From NCBI RefSeq assembly GCF_947498345.1, contig NZ_CANMJY010000008.1, forward strand, positions 124,001 through 188,000: a stretch of 64,000 nt of DNA, given 5' to 3'. Numbering within the stretch: position 1 is the stretch's first letter; the number at the start of each line of letters is the position of its first letter. Origin of the DNA: an uncultured Winogradskyella sp. Its GTDB lineage: Bacteria; Bacteroidota; Bacteroidia; Flavobacteriales; Flavobacteriaceae. A program made the translations under genes and the position numbers. The notes under the pieces are model-generated. The model was not told the origin of the DNA and ran no database searches. It saw only the letters and a program-made list of their open reading frames with translations. Shown in pieces: positions 19,401-28,190 of the stretch.

Positions 19401-22400
19401 TTAGATAAAGACAGTTATAAAATTGGTGATATCGCAAAGCTCACCCTAGGTTCTGCGGCAAAAGACATTACAGTAACTTTAGAAGTTGAAAAAGACAACA
19501 AAATTATTGTAACGCAATTAGTAAAACTCAGTGATTCTAAACAAACAATTAGCATTCCTGTATTAGAAAATGATTTAGGCGGCTTTGTAGTGCATACCAG
19601 TTTTGCTGCATTTAATAGTTATATACCTCAAAGTTTTAGAGTTAATGTACGTTATCCAAAAACGGATCTGGAAATTGAAACTACGACCTTTAGGGATAAG
19701 CTACAGCCAGGACAAGAAGAGACCTGGAGTTTTAAAATAAAAGGTCCAAAAGGAGATAAAGTATCTGCTGAATTATTAGCTGGCATGTATGATGCATCCT
19801 TAGATGAATTTGTACCACACAATTGGAATTTTAATCCAATCAACAGATCACAGTATTACGGAAGGCTAAACAAAAGCTTTAGACAGAGTTTTGGGAATAC
19901 TAATTTTAAATTGTTTAATCGTTTTGCTTACCCAAATGGATATGCAAGTCAAAGTTATGACCAATTGAATTGGTTTGGGTTATATTTTGGGTTTGGTAAA
20001 ACTAAATATTTAATTAAAGGCAGAGCTCCTGGAATTGAAATCAATGAACTTGCTAGTGAAGCTTTTGAAGCAGATGAAGACTTAGAATCTGTAGTCGTAA
20101 TGGACGTAAATAATAAAAAAGCTCTTGTTTACAATCAGTTAACAGAACAAAGTGGTGGAACTGTTATTGCAAAGAGAGCTGAAAAAGAAGGGCATAATGA
20201 AGAATCATTAGACTCCGACAACATCCAAATCCGAAAAAACCTAAACGAAACCGCATTTTTCTTTCCACAGTTACAAACAGACAAAGAAGGTAATGTAAAC
20301 TTTAACTTTAAAGCACCAGAAGCTTTAACTCAATGGAAATTACAATTGTTAGCGCATACCAAAACGCTAGAAAGTGCAGTTACCCAATTAGAAACTGTGA
20401 CTCAAAAAGAATTGATGGTGATACCAAATGCTCCTCGTTTTTTAAGAGAAGGTGACAAAATCTCAATTAGTACTAAAATTGCTAATCTCACGGAAAAAGA
20501 GTTATCAGGTGTTGCGCAATTGTTGCTAACAGATGCCGTGACAGGAAAATCTTTGGACGATGAATTGTCAAATTCATACAATGAGCTTGGTTTTAAAGTT
20601 GATGCAAAAAGCAATACACAGGTCACTTGGAATTTAGATATTCCTGAAGGTATCCAAGCTGTACAATATAAAGTTATCGCAAAATCTGATGACTTTAGTG
20701 ATGGAGAACAAAATGCTCTACCTGTATTATCTAACAGAATGCTAGTTACAGAAACCTTACCAATGTGGGTGCGATCTAATGAAACAAAGACGTTTACACT
20801 AGATAAGTTAAAAGATAACACCTCTACGACGTTAACGAATCATAAGTTAACATTAGAGATGACCTCAAATCCTGCTTGGTATGCGGTTCAGGCTTTGCCT
20901 TATTTAATGGAATACCCTTACGATTGTAATGAGCAAACCTTTTCCAGATACTATGCTAATGCATTAGCACAGCATATTGTAAAATCGAATCCAAAAATTG
21001 AAGCGGTTTTTAACCAATGGAAATCTCAAGAGGCTTTATTGAGTAATTTAGAAAAGAATCAAGAATTAAAATCATTATTGATACAAGAAACACCATGGTT
21101 GCGAGATACTCAATCTGAAACTGAGCAGAAAAAACGTATTGGTTTGTTATTCGATCTCAACAAAATGAATAATGAGCTAAGCTCAGCCTTACGCAAACTA
21201 AAACAAAACCAATTACCTTCTGGTGCTTGGCCTTGGTTTAATGGTGGTTATGCCAACCGTTATATAACACAACACATTATAGCTGGTTTTGGTCATCTAA
21301 AGCAACTTAATGTGGTTCAAAATGGTAATGAAGCATCAATGATTTCAAATGCTATTCAATATTTAGATACCAAATTTGTAAAAGAATATAAAGACTTAAA
21401 AAAATATAATAAAAAAGTAGATTTAAATAAGGATCACTTGTCTTATACGCAATTACATTATTTATATGTGCGTAGTTTTTATCCAGAAATCAAAGTCTCT
21501 AAAGACGTTGAGAAAATTATGGATTATTATAAAGGTCAAATTAAAAAGTATTGGTTATCACGCTCATTATATGCAAAAGGTTTAATGACATTAACCATGT
21601 ATAGAATGAATAACGATAAAACTGCTGGTAAAATTTTAAGATCATTAAAGGAAAACAGTATTACATCCGAAGAGTTAGGCATGTACTGGAAAGCAAATAC
21701 CAACTCATGGAACTGGTATCAAGCACCTATTGAAACACAAGCCCTATTAATTGAAGCCTTTTCTGAGGTTGGAACTGTTATTCAAAGTGAAACAAAGAAT
21801 ATTGAAGACATTGATAACCTAAAAATATGGTTATTAAAAAATAAGCAAACCAACCAATGGAAAACCACTAAAGCTACTACAGAAGCTGTATATGCTTTAC
21901 TATTACAAGGCAGTTCTTGGCTAAATGTTACAGAAATGGTTGATGTAAGAGTTGGTGATGAGACTATATCGTCTTCAAGATTAGAAAATGTAAAAGTTGA
22001 AGCAGGTACAGGCTATTACAAAACATCTTGGACAGGTTCTGAAATTCAATCAAAACAAGCAGAAGTTACTATCACTAAAAAAGGAGATGGTATTGCTTGG
22101 GGAGCATTATACTGGCAATACTTTGAAGATTTAGACAAGATTACTTCTGCTGAAACGCCATTAAAGTTGAGCAAAAAACTCTTCTTAAAAACTAATACTG
22201 ATAAAGGTGAAGAAATCTCTGAGGTTACCTCAGACACAAAGCTCAAAGTTGGAGATTTAGTTAGAGTAAGAATTGAGCTATCAACTGATCGTTCGATGGA
22301 ATTTGTTCACCTTAAAGATATGCGAGCCGCAGGTTTTGAGCCTATTAATGTCTTATCGCAATACAAATGGCAAGATGGTTTGGGCTATTATGAAAGCACC

Positions 22401-22577
22401 AAAGATGCTGCAACAAATTTCTTTATTGATTTTTTACCTAAAGGAATTTATGTATTTGAATACGACTTAAGAGTTAATAATGCAGGTAATATGAGTAACG
22501 GTATTAGCACTATACAATCTATGTATGCGCCTGAGTTCAGTAGTCATAGCGAAGGTGTTAGAATATCTGTAGAGTAA
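16485..22577 (+). CDS. alpha-2-macroglobulin family protein with thioester motif
   Basis: About 2030 residues from the ATG at 16485, which gives a signal peptide (MKNYISILMLICFAFFSNAQ). The N-terminal 400 residues are helical. A series of macroglobulin beta domains follows, including the MG-type block FTDRSIYRPGQTVYFKG near residue 600. A bait/A2M domain (ETAFFFPQLQTDKEGNVNF) comes next, then the thioester domain with YPYDCNEQTF; Cys1481-Asn-Glu-Gln1484 fits the CxEQ thioester consensus. Bacterial homologues trap proteases in the periplasm. There is no lipobox, unlike many proteobacterial forms, and no penicillin-binding protein 1C gene is adjacent. Function as a protease trap is inferred from family. 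Confidence 0.88.
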   Translation: MKNYISILMLICFAFFSNAQNHFESQWEAVIQFEKEGLTKSASDLVEKIYQSAIHKKDKQQRIKALLYKSKYMLTLQEDAQLNIVKDFKSEIDITDDIVTKHLLENMLATLYWQYFQQNRYKFYNRSKTAEKVDDIDFRTWDLETLFNEIHLYYQRSLKNGLMLQLESLENYKILLNEAKSSKIYRPTLFDLLSHNALQFYKTSENSITQPAYKFKIEDEALIDNSEQFINQKLESKDSLSLQLNALKIYQNLLKFHRKDKVSKAFVNVDIERLKFVAQHATFNHKENALVQTLNAKAKELKDSSLSALYNFEIATVYKDLGNLYNSNNSHKEVKNTYRWKLKDAIELCDTVISKYPESDGANQCKILKQQILISSLSIYAETYIPINSASRILVNYRNLKSLDFKIYKVNKRQLETFNKTYNVGDKIKFFKNLDAVEAFSSTLKSEGDYQEHRTEIIVPELANGLYLIKAETDTKDNVFATAHIQITDMALVESVQNDAVYYQLINRINSSPITNANIKLSYRNNRNKTFTKKLSTDRFGKFKFNRDNNYYRAVEIKATYNDEIAFFGNYHVGRTYDRNVNNDTQYNVFLFTDRSIYRPGQTVYFKGIATATKDEKTEVFANNAAKITLKNVNGEDVGELMLKTNEFGSVSGEFILPNDGLTGNYTIEMFSGTIGYTYFSVEEYKRPKFKPEFQPIAETYKVNDSITVKGTALAFAGSNITDAKVVYRVKRQVQYPDWYYWRRPFYNSELQEITFGETKTNDKGEFEVVFKALPDERVSKDNLPVFRYEVSADITDINGETRSTTTIVNVGYHAMTLSIVAPEVINKSKKDITISLLSQNLNGENVPAKGTIKVYKLNAPNYVLRNRPWNAPDYQVITQNEFKRLFPHDPYNNEHLLNNWDRGEQVFSADFDTEKEKTITLKRLKKWDSGKYIIVAESKDQFGQDVKDKVYTSLYSKNDKTVANHQLFEASLDKDSYKIGDIAKLTLGSAAKDITVTLEVEKDNKIIVTQLVKLSDSKQTISIPVLENDLGGFVVHTSFAAFNSYIPQSFRVNVRYPKTDLEIETTTFRDKLQPGQEETWSFKIKGPKGDKVSAELLAGMYDASLDEFVPHNWNFNPINRSQYYGRLNKSFRQSFGNTNFKLFNRFAYPNGYASQSYDQLNWFGLYFGFGKTKYLIKGRAPGIEINELASEAFEADEDLESVVVMDVNNKKALVYNQLTEQSGGTVIAKRAEKEGHNEESLDSDNIQIRKNLNETAFFFPQLQTDKEGNVNFNFKAPEALTQWKLQLLAHTKTLESAVTQLETVTQKELMVIPNAPRFLREGDKISISTKIANLTEKELSGVAQLLLTDAVTGKSLDDELSNSYNELGFKVDAKSNTQVTWNLDIPEGIQAVQYKVIAKSDDFSDGEQNALPVLSNRMLVTETLPMWVRSNETKTFTLDKLKDNTSTTLTNHKLTLEMTSNPAWYAVQALPYLMEYPYDCNEQTFSRYYANALAQHIVKSNPKIEAVFNQWKSQEALLSNLEKNQELKSLLIQETPWLRDTQSETEQKKRIGLLFDLNKMNNELSSALRKLKQNQLPSGAWPWFNGGYANRYITQHIIAGFGHLKQLNVVQNGNEASMISNAIQYLDTKFVKEYKDLKKYNKKVDLNKDHLSYTQLHYLYVRSFYPEIKVSKDVEKIMDYYKGQIKKYWLSRSLYAKGLMTLTMYRMNNDKTAGKILRSLKENSITSEELGMYWKANTNSWNWYQAPIETQALLIEAFSEVGTVIQSETKNIEDIDNLKIWLLKNKQTNQWKTTKATTEAVYALLLQGSSWLNVTEMVDVRVGDETISSSRLENVKVEAGTGYYKTSWTGSEIQSKQAEVTITKKGDGIAWGALYWQYFEDLDKITSAETPLKLSKKLFLKTNTDKGEEISEVTSDTKLKVGDLVRVRIELSTDRSMEFVHLKDMRAAGFEPINVLSQYKWQDGLGYYESTKDAATNFFIDFLPKGIYVFEYDLRVNNAGNMSNGISTIQSMYAPEFSSHSEGVRISVE

Positions 22578-22634
22578 GCATTTTGTTAGTTAAATAAATG
22601 GGCAACGACAAAGTCTCTAAACAGGTACGAAAAA

Positions 22635-22642
22635 TAATTTTG
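22635..22642 (+). promoter_or_regulatory. possible -7 box of the DoxX-like gene
   Basis: TAATTTTG matches TAnnTTTG and lies 38 bases before the ATG at 22680. No good TTG element was found at the usual -33 spacing. A 13-base inverted repeat (ATTTTGTTAGTTA at 22580-22592 and its complement at 22658-22670) brackets it. Confidence 0.35.
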
Positions 22643-22679
22643 TAACTTGTTAAATAATAACTAACAAAATTATACGATT

Positions 22680-23051
22680 ATGAATTCAAAAGTTTTTATG
22701 GTTCTAAGAATTTTACTTGGAATCTTTATCCTCGTTTTTGGAGTAAACAAATTTGCAGGTTTTTTACCAATGCCAGAATTATCTGGTGATGCAGCCGCAT
22801 ATTTTGGTGCATTAGACAGTTCTAAAACATTGATGTTAGTCGGTATTGTTGAAATCATTGCAGGATTGGCATTAATACTAAATAAATTTGGCGCTTTATT
22901 GGCCTTAATCTTAATGAGTATTTCTATTAATGCGTTCTTATTCCATGCGGTTTTAGATCCTGGTGGAATTGGTGGATCAGTGGTATTACTCGTGCTAAAT
23001 ATTCTAGTGCTTTACGGTTATAAAGATAAATACAAAGAATTATTGAGTTAA
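22680..23051 (+). CDS. DoxX family membrane protein (small)
   Basis: 123 residues with four hydrophobic segments: MVLRILLGIFILVFGVNKF, LMLVGIVEIIAGLALIL, LLALILMSISINAFLF and VVLLVLNILVLYGYK. The RILLG..FxVFGxNKF opening and VEIIAGLALI block are typical of DoxX-like proteins. No catalytic residue is recognisable and the role is unknown. It is followed by a strong bidirectional hairpin shared with the convergent, larger DoxX-like gene. Confidence 0.8.
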   Translation: MNSKVFMVLRILLGIFILVFGVNKFAGFLPMPELSGDAAAYFGALDSSKTLMLVGIVEIIAGLALILNKFGALLALILMSISINAFLFHAVLDPGGIGGSVVLLVLNILVLYGYKDKYKELLS

Positions 23052-23064
23052 TTCTTTATAAGTT

Positions 23065-23096
23065 TAATAAAGCGGCTTTTAAAAGCCGCTTTATTA
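23065..23096. terminator. bidirectional Rho-independent terminator
   Basis: A perfect 32-base palindrome centred at 23080/23081. The stem core AAAGCGGC/GCCGCTTT is flanked by AATA/TATT and runs into a T-rich tail on both strands. It separates the convergent genes ending at 23051 (+) and 23104 (-). Confidence 0.85.
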
Positions 23097-23103
23097 TTTT
23101 TAA

Positions 23104-24387
23104 TCATCTGTTATATGGATATTCACTTATCCAATGGAAACCACGATTAGTTAAAGTAAAGTCTTTAATACCGAGACGCTTACATGATCCATAAATGGTA
23201 TCGCCTTTGAAAATAAAGTTAAAATCTAAACCAGTACTGTCTATTTTCTTATAGTTAAAATCAAAACTTTCAGACTGTTCACTCCAACTCGTAAGCTTTA
23301 GTCTACCTTCGACTAGGCTATCCTTTTTCACACCATAATAGCTGGCACCACCATCAGGAAATTTACGAACCTGTAATGACCCTTCTCTTTGAACAGCTAT
23401 TGACTTCCAGAGCTTCTCATTTTTGTAATTAGTAATTGTATCACCATTAATACTAAAATTTGTGATTTCATAAGCACCATATAATTCTGGTTTTGGAGCT
23501 TCTGAACCGTATAGTTTTTGGGAATCTAATGCATTAACAAAACCATAGATAAAGACATAACCAAGTAACAAAGCCTTAAAACTGTTCATGGCTAGATTCA
23601 ATCCTTTATTAAACTTTGGCCGTTTAACTATATCTAAGGTTGTACTGATATTAGTAAAGAAAAACAACACTAATCTCTTTATATCTCTGGATAGTAAAAA
23701 CAAGGTCATAATAACTAAATGTGTAGATAAAATCTTTACAGGCACATCATAAAAATAATTAACAGCCATAACATTCATTGCTGTCATTAAAGTTATCAGT
23801 GCACCAAATGTCATAGTTCTTCTAAACAAAAGTAGTCCCGCTAATATTTCGGCAATACCCATAAACATATTATACCCTTTAGAAAAACCTAAAAAAGTCC
23901 AGGCTAATCCCATTGGCGAAGACTCTCCATAAGGTTCTAAAAGCCTATAGAAGCTTGGGTAAGAAAACTGCAATTGAATTACCTTAACCATACCATAACT
24001 TATAAGCATTAGTCCAACATAATATCGCACTCCCATAGTTAGCCAATAATAGAGCTTAGTGTAGTCATTTCTCTTTCTATCAATTATCGACCAGATTAGA
24101 GTTCCAATAGTAGCGATTAAAAAAGCTGTAAGTATTACCAAATAATCAAATAGTGTATCACCACTACCTGTCATTTTAGTAGTCACTGCTTCTTCTATAC
24201 CATAAAGATTAGAAGCCAACCAGCTTATAAATTTTTCCATACCTTGCATAGGGTATGCAAAGATTTTATACCAAAATGGAAAAGCTCCATTATTTTGAAA
24301 TAGAATGATTTGAGTAAAATAAATAAAAATAAACCTGAATCCTATTTTTTCAAATAGCGACCAAGAAGCGTTTTTGATTGATGTCAT
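23104..24387 (-). CDS. DoxX-like multi-pass membrane protein
   Basis: 427 residues. Hydrophobic segments recur through residues 15-290 (for example YLVILTAFLIATIGTLIW, YYVGLMLISYGMVKVIQL and MGIAEILAGLLLF), followed by a soluble beta-rich tail of about 140 residues (TNFSINGDTITNY, GDTIYGSCKRLG). The GxxKVIQLQF...GxAEILAGLLLF pattern resembles DoxX-type quinol-oxidase-subunit-like membrane proteins. Function is unknown. ATG start; about 120 gene-free bases lie upstream. Confidence 0.7.
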   Translation of the reverse strand: MTSIKNASWSLFEKIGFRFIFIYFTQIILFQNNGAFPFWYKIFAYPMQGMEKFISWLASNLYGIEEAVTTKMTGSGDTLFDYLVILTAFLIATIGTLIWSIIDRKRNDYTKLYYWLTMGVRYYVGLMLISYGMVKVIQLQFSYPSFYRLLEPYGESSPMGLAWTFLGFSKGYNMFMGIAEILAGLLLFRRTMTFGALITLMTAMNVMAVNYFYDVPVKILSTHLVIMTLFLLSRDIKRLVLFFFTNISTTLDIVKRPKFNKGLNLAMNSFKALLLGYVFIYGFVNALDSQKLYGSEAPKPELYGAYEITNFSINGDTITNYKNEKLWKSIAVQREGSLQVRKFPDGGASYYGVKKDSLVEGRLKLTSWSEQSESFDFNYKKIDSTGLDFNFIFKGDTIYGSCKRLGIKDFTLTNRGFHWISEYPYNR

Positions 24388-24506
24388 TGTAATTTAAGTT
24401 GGTTAAAAGCTGTTATGCTTTGTAGTTAAAGCCAATCGTACTCTATAATTAGCCTGATGCTCATATCATAAAATTGATTACGCATGAAAAAGCAGAATAG
24501 CAAAAC

Positions 24507-25028
24507 TTATTTCTTAGGCGGATACCCAGCAAATATTTTATCGATCAATTTAGCGAAAGTAGCCTCACGTTTTTCTGGAGATGCATTTGGTCTATATGTA
24601 CTTTCACTAACCGCTTGCCAAAACAACTTTTCGTTTTGAGATTTATCGACAAAGTCAATAATAATTTGTCTAGTATTTTGATTTCCTCCTAAAGGAATTC
24701 CTACAGAAACTCCTCCAAAGCCACCTCTGCCTCCACCACCAGCTCCTACACCAACACTAGAATTGTTTCTATTCATTACGTCCTGGCTTTGAATATCAAT
24801 AAAAAAATCTGGGTTATCTGAGCGTGTTAATCCCATAGCAGAAAGTTTAGCATCAATAGCTGTCATTATGCGTTTATTATCCAACTGACTTAAGCCCGTC
24901 TGCATATCATCAAAATAATTATATGTCTTGTATTTTGTGAAATCAGTAGATTTCTCGTAGTCATAGTTAACTACAGTACCACATGATGTAACAAGTAGAA
25001 GCAGAAAAAAATATTTTAGAGTTTTCAT
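24507..25028 (-). CDS. DUF4136-type lipoprotein
   Basis: About 173 residues from the ATG at 25026-25028, giving a lipoprotein signal MKTLKYFFLLLLVTSCGT with Cys at position 16; the longer frame to 25061 only adds residues before this signal. The body has the DUF4136 pattern (FTKYKTYNYFDD, LSAMGLTRSDNPDFFIDI, a glycine-rich linker, then KLFWQAVSES and AKLIDKIFAGYPPK). Members are outer-membrane or periplasmic lipoproteins of unknown function. It lies 47 bases downstream of the potassium channel gene on the same strand. Confidence 0.8.
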   Translation of the reverse strand: MKTLKYFFLLLLVTSCGTVVNYDYEKSTDFTKYKTYNYFDDMQTGLSQLDNKRIMTAIDAKLSAMGLTRSDNPDFFIDIQSQDVMNRNNSSVGVGAGGGGRGGFGGVSVGIPLGGNQNTRQIIIDFVDKSQNEKLFWQAVSESTYRPNASPEKREATFAKLIDKIFAGYPPKK

Positions 25029-25075
25029 TTTTATTTTAAAGGTATTAAAAAATGAAATCACTAAGAAAACTTTAA

Positions 25076-25789
25076 CTATTCTTCTTCAGAATGAGGCTCT
25101 ACAACTTTAGTTAAAGAAGAAGAAATGATTCCGGTTGGTATGGCTACAATACCCAAACCTATTAGCAAAATTATAAATGTAAAAACACGCCCACCAACAG
25201 TTATAGGATATACATCACCATATCCAACAGTGGTTAAGGTTACTATAGACCACCAAAGACTGTCAAAAATTGATGAAAAATGTTCTGGTTGTGCTTCATT
25301 TTCAAAGTAATAAATACCTATGGCAGCAAAGTAAATTAATACCAGCGTTACACCCATAAATAAGACAATCTGTTCTTTAGCCATTAGCATTGCTTTGGTA
25401 AAATGGCGCATCGCTCTGTTATATCGTACCAGTTTTAAAAGTCTAAAAAGCCTAAATAATCTTAATACTCTGAGCGATCTTAAATCTACACCAAAGGAGA
25501 GGTAAAACGGTAGTATAGCTAGAAAATCAATAATTCCGAAAAAACTAAAAATAAATTTTGGTTTGTTATCCGCGACATAGATTCGTGCTAAATACTCCAG
25601 AGTAAATACAATTACACAAAAAATCTCAATAGAGTTAAGTATAACTTCGGTTTGTGGTTTTAAATTTGGAAGCGTTTCAACAGAAAACGTAATCACAGAA
25701 AGTACAATCAAAAACTGAATAAAAAAGGCAAAACTCTTACTGAGCTTATTATCATTATATTCTACAATATTTTTAATCTTTTCTTTCAT
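25076..25789 (-). CDS. voltage-gated potassium channel subunit
   Basis: 237 residues, six membrane segments. S4 is the arginine ladder RSLRVLRLFRLFRLLK (about 103-118). The pore loop carries the K+ selectivity filter TTVGYGD (in WWSIVTLTTVGYGDVYP, about 180-196). S6 follows (FTFIILLIGLGIVAIPTGII). This is the compact KvAP/ion_trans type with no cytoplasmic regulatory domain beyond a short acidic tail. It forms a tetramer in the inner membrane by family knowledge. It is 14 bases downstream of obgE, so the two are probably co-transcribed. Confidence 0.92.
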   Translation of the reverse strand: MKEKIKNIVEYNDNKLSKSFAFFIQFLIVLSVITFSVETLPNLKPQTEVILNSIEIFCVIVFTLEYLARIYVADNKPKFIFSFFGIIDFLAILPFYLSFGVDLRSLRVLRLFRLFRLLKLVRYNRAMRHFTKAMLMAKEQIVLFMGVTLVLIYFAAIGIYYFENEAQPEHFSSIFDSLWWSIVTLTTVGYGDVYPITVGGRVFTFIILLIGLGIVAIPTGIISSSLTKVVEPHSEEE

Positions 25790-25803
25790 TAAAGGACTTT
25801 AGA

Positions 25804-26802
25804 TTAGTCATTAAGCATTCTCCATAATTTATCTTTTAGTTCCGTTAAGCCTTGTTCTGCTACAGATGAAATAAACATGTACTGACACTCTAAATCTTTA
25901 TCTAAAATAGTAGACATTTCGGACTTAAGTTCATCATCTAACATATCTGATTTTGAAATGACCACAAAGCGTTCTTTATCTAACATCTCTGGGTTATAAC
26001 GTCTTAACTCATCTACCAAAATTTCATATTGTTCAACAATATCCTTGGCATCAGCTGGTATCAAAAACAATAAAATGGAATTGCGCTCAATATGCCTTAA
26101 AAAATAATAGCCTAAACCTTTGCCTTCAGCAGCACCTTCAATAATTCCTGGAATATCAGCCATTACAAACGACTGAAAATCACGATATTTTACGATACCT
26201 AGATTGGGTTTTAGAGTGGTAAATTCGTAATCTGCAATCTTAGGTTTTGCAGATGTCAATACCGATAGTAATGTAGATTTACCAGCATTAGGAAAACCAA
26301 CTAAACCAACATCGGCTAATACTTTAAGTTCTATGGTTATATCCTTTTCTTCATGAGGAATTCCGGGCTGCGCATAACGTGGTGTTTGGTTTGTTGGGCT
26401 TTTAAAATGCCAATTACCACGACCGCCTTTCCCTCCTTCGGCTACTATCTTTTCTTCGTCATTCTCGGTAATTTCAAAAAGAATATTATTAGTTTCTGTA
26501 TCTCTAATGACAGTTCCTAAAGGCACTTCTATAATGGCATCTTCACCATCTGCACCAGTACTTCTGCCTGAACTTCCATGTTCTCCGTGACCTGCTTTAA
26601 TATGTCGCTTAAACTTTAAATGAATTAATGTCCACAGATTAGAATTTCCACGTATGATAACATGTCCACCTCGACCACCATCGCCTCCATCAGGACCACC
26701 TTTTTGTATATACTTTTCGCGATGTAAATGTGCAGAACCTTTACCTCCGTTACCAGATGTTACATGCATTTTCACATAATCAACAAAATTTCCTTCAGTC
26801 AT
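25804..26802 (-). CDS. obgE: GTPase Obg
   Basis: 332 residues. The glycine-rich Obg fold covers about 1-158 ([27 protein letters not shown]). The G domain has G1 GFPNAGKST, switch/G3 [16 protein letters not shown] and G4 SKSD. The variable C-terminal OCT domain is absent, as is usual in this phylum. Obg binds the large ribosomal subunit and is essential for ribosome assembly and stress control. It lies downstream of hpt-adk across a short tandem repeat. Confidence 0.97.
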   Translation of the reverse strand: MTEGNFVDYVKMHVTSGNGGKGSAHLHREKYIQKGGPDGGDGGRGGHVIIRGNSNLWTLIHLKFKRHIKAGHGEHGSSGRSTGADGEDAIIEVPLGTVIRDTETNNILFEITENDEEKIVAEGGKGGRGNWHFKSPTNQTPRYAQPGIPHEEKDITIELKVLADVGLVGFPNAGKSTLLSVLTSAKPKIADYEFTTLKPNLGIVKYRDFQSFVMADIPGIIEGAAEGKGLGYYFLRHIERNSILLFLIPADAKDIVEQYEILVDELRRYNPEMLDKERFVVISKSDMLDDELKSEMSTILDKDLECQYMFISSVAEQGLTELKDKLWRMLND

Positions 26803-26806
26803 AATT

Positions 26807-26851
26807 GAGTTTAAAGTTCTAAGTTTAAAGTTTAAAGTTTAAAGTTTAAAC
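26807..26851. repeat. short tandem repeat of AGTTTAA units
   Basis: The 60-base gap between obgE and hpt-adk is largely made of degenerate 7-base units AGTTTAA (four in uninterrupted series from 26822, plus diverged ones before). Its ends, GAGTTTAAA and TTTAAACTC, are complementary, so it can also form a long hairpin. It may be a slippage-prone spacer with no other role. Confidence 0.6.
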
Positions 26852-26863
26852 TCGATTGACGAG

Positions 26864-27973
26864 CTAAAGCTTATCCAGCACCTCACTTAAGCGCACCGTA
26901 ATTTCTTCTATGCTTCCTACTCCATTTACACCAAAATATTTGTTCTGGTTAGAATAGTAATCTTTTAAAATAGCTGTTTTATTGTAGTATTCTTTTATTC
27001 TGTTCCTTATAATACTTTCATCTGCATCATCTGCACGTCCACTTGTTTCACCACGCTTCAATAAACGTTCAACCAATACCTCATCGTCAACCTCTAGAGC
27101 TACCATTGCATTGATTTGAGAATCTTTAGTATCCATTAGATCATCTAGTGCTTTGGCCTGCGCATTGGTTCTTGGAAACCCATCAAAGATAAAACCTTTG
27201 GCATCAGCATTTTTTTCAACTTCTTTATTGAGCATATCAATAGTAACCTGATCCGGTACTAATTCCCCTTTATCCATGTAAGACTTAGCCAACATTCCTA
27301 AAGCAGTTTCGTTCTTAATATTATATCTAAAAACGTCTCCCGTAGAAATATGTACTAAATCGTATTTTTCTTTTAAGAAATTTGCTTGCGTTCCTTTTCC
27401 TGCGCCTGGAGGTCCAAATAGCACAATGTTTGTCATGTGTTGTGTAGTTTTTAATTGATAAACGTCTGGTAAATCTCTTCCTAATCCATCATAGTCTAAA
27501 CCATAGCCAACAATAAATTTATTTGGGATTTCTATACCGACATAATGAAGCTTAAAATCTTTATCATAGGCTTCTGGTTTGTAAAATAAAGTTGCAATGA
27601 TTAATTCTTTTACATTTTCATTCTTAAAAATGCGATGCACTTCTTCTAAAGTTTTACCCGAATCTATAATGTCTTCTAAAATAACTACAGTTCTTCCCGT
27701 TAAATCCTGAGTTAAGCCAATTAAACGCTGAATATCGTCAGTTGATTTCACTCCCTCATAAGATGCTAGCTTTATAAAAGTAACTTCACAAGGTTTAGGG
27801 TATTTCTTCACAAAATCACTCACAAACATAAATGAGCCATTTAAGATACCTATAAAAACTGGCATTTCATCTCCCAAATCTTTAGCCACAGCATCTACCA
27901 TATTTTGCACAGCTGTATCAATTTCTTTCTCAGAAATGAAAGGTTTGAAGTATAAATCGTGAAGCTTTAACAC
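26864..27973 (-). CDS. adk: hypoxanthine phosphoribosyltransferase-adenylate kinase fusion
   Basis: 369 residues. Residues 1-178 are a type I phosphoribosyltransferase with the PRPP loop VVILEDIIDSGKTLEEV. Residues about 181-369 are a complete short-lid adenylate kinase: GPPGAGKGTQ P-loop, STGDVFR, FDGFPRTNAQA, and LLKRGETSGRADD. The two domains are joined by TTQHMTNIVLFG, where the second Met marks the ancestral adk start. The product would salvage hypoxanthine or guanine to nucleotides and interconvert AMP/ATP/ADP in the cytoplasm. Such a fusion is known in Flavobacteria. GTG start. Divergent from purK, also a purine gene. Confidence 0.93.
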   Translation of the reverse strand: MLKLHDLYFKPFISEKEIDTAVQNMVDAVAKDLGDEMPVFIGILNGSFMFVSDFVKKYPKPCEVTFIKLASYEGVKSTDDIQRLIGLTQDLTGRTVVILEDIIDSGKTLEEVHRIFKNENVKELIIATLFYKPEAYDKDFKLHYVGIEIPNKFIVGYGLDYDGLGRDLPDVYQLKTTQHMTNIVLFGPPGAGKGTQANFLKEKYDLVHISTGDVFRYNIKNETALGMLAKSYMDKGELVPDQVTIDMLNKEVEKNADAKGFIFDGFPRTNAQAKALDDLMDTKDSQINAMVALEVDDEVLVERLLKRGETSGRADDADESIIRNRIKEYYNKTAILKDYYSNQNKYFGVNGVGSIEEITVRLSEVLDKL

Positions 27974-27994
27974 TGTCTTAATATTTTAGAAATG

Positions 27995-28016
27995 CAAAGA
28001 TAATCAAATGATTATC
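27995..28016 (-). promoter_or_regulatory. hpt-adk promoter box with overlapping inverted repeat
   Basis: On the minus strand 28002-27995 reads TATCTTTG, matching TAnnTTTG, 22 bases before the GTG start. It is partly covered by the inverted repeat GATAATC-AAAT-GATTATC (27999-28016), a candidate operator. The regulator is unknown. The pairing with divergent purK suggests shared purine control, which is inference. Confidence 0.45.
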
Positions 28017-28066
28017 GATAGACGATTTTTGGTTTCTAATTTTAGAATTTTATCCTATAATTAGCT

Positions 28067-28074
28067 TATTTTTG
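28067..28074 (+). promoter_or_regulatory. candidate -7 box of purK
   Basis: TATTTTTG fits TAnnTTTG and is 117 bases before the purK ATG. The resulting leader of about 110 bases holds two small hairpins: TTTCCG/CGGAAA (28113-28130) and TTCCCAT/ATGGGAA (about 28160-28177, just before the start). Leader control is possible but unproven. Confidence 0.4.
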
Positions 28075-28190
28075 CAGTAAATTAATGTTTAATTTAAAGA
28101 TTTCTATTAATTTTTCCGTGGAATCGGAAATCTTGGTATTTATAAAAATCATAAAAAAGTTTCCCATTTCTATGGGAACAACTTAAGTTG

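Noticed and set aside
20402..20821. 139-codon open frame on the minus strand
   Set aside because: It lies wholly within the conserved A2M domain on the other strand and shows no family similarity.
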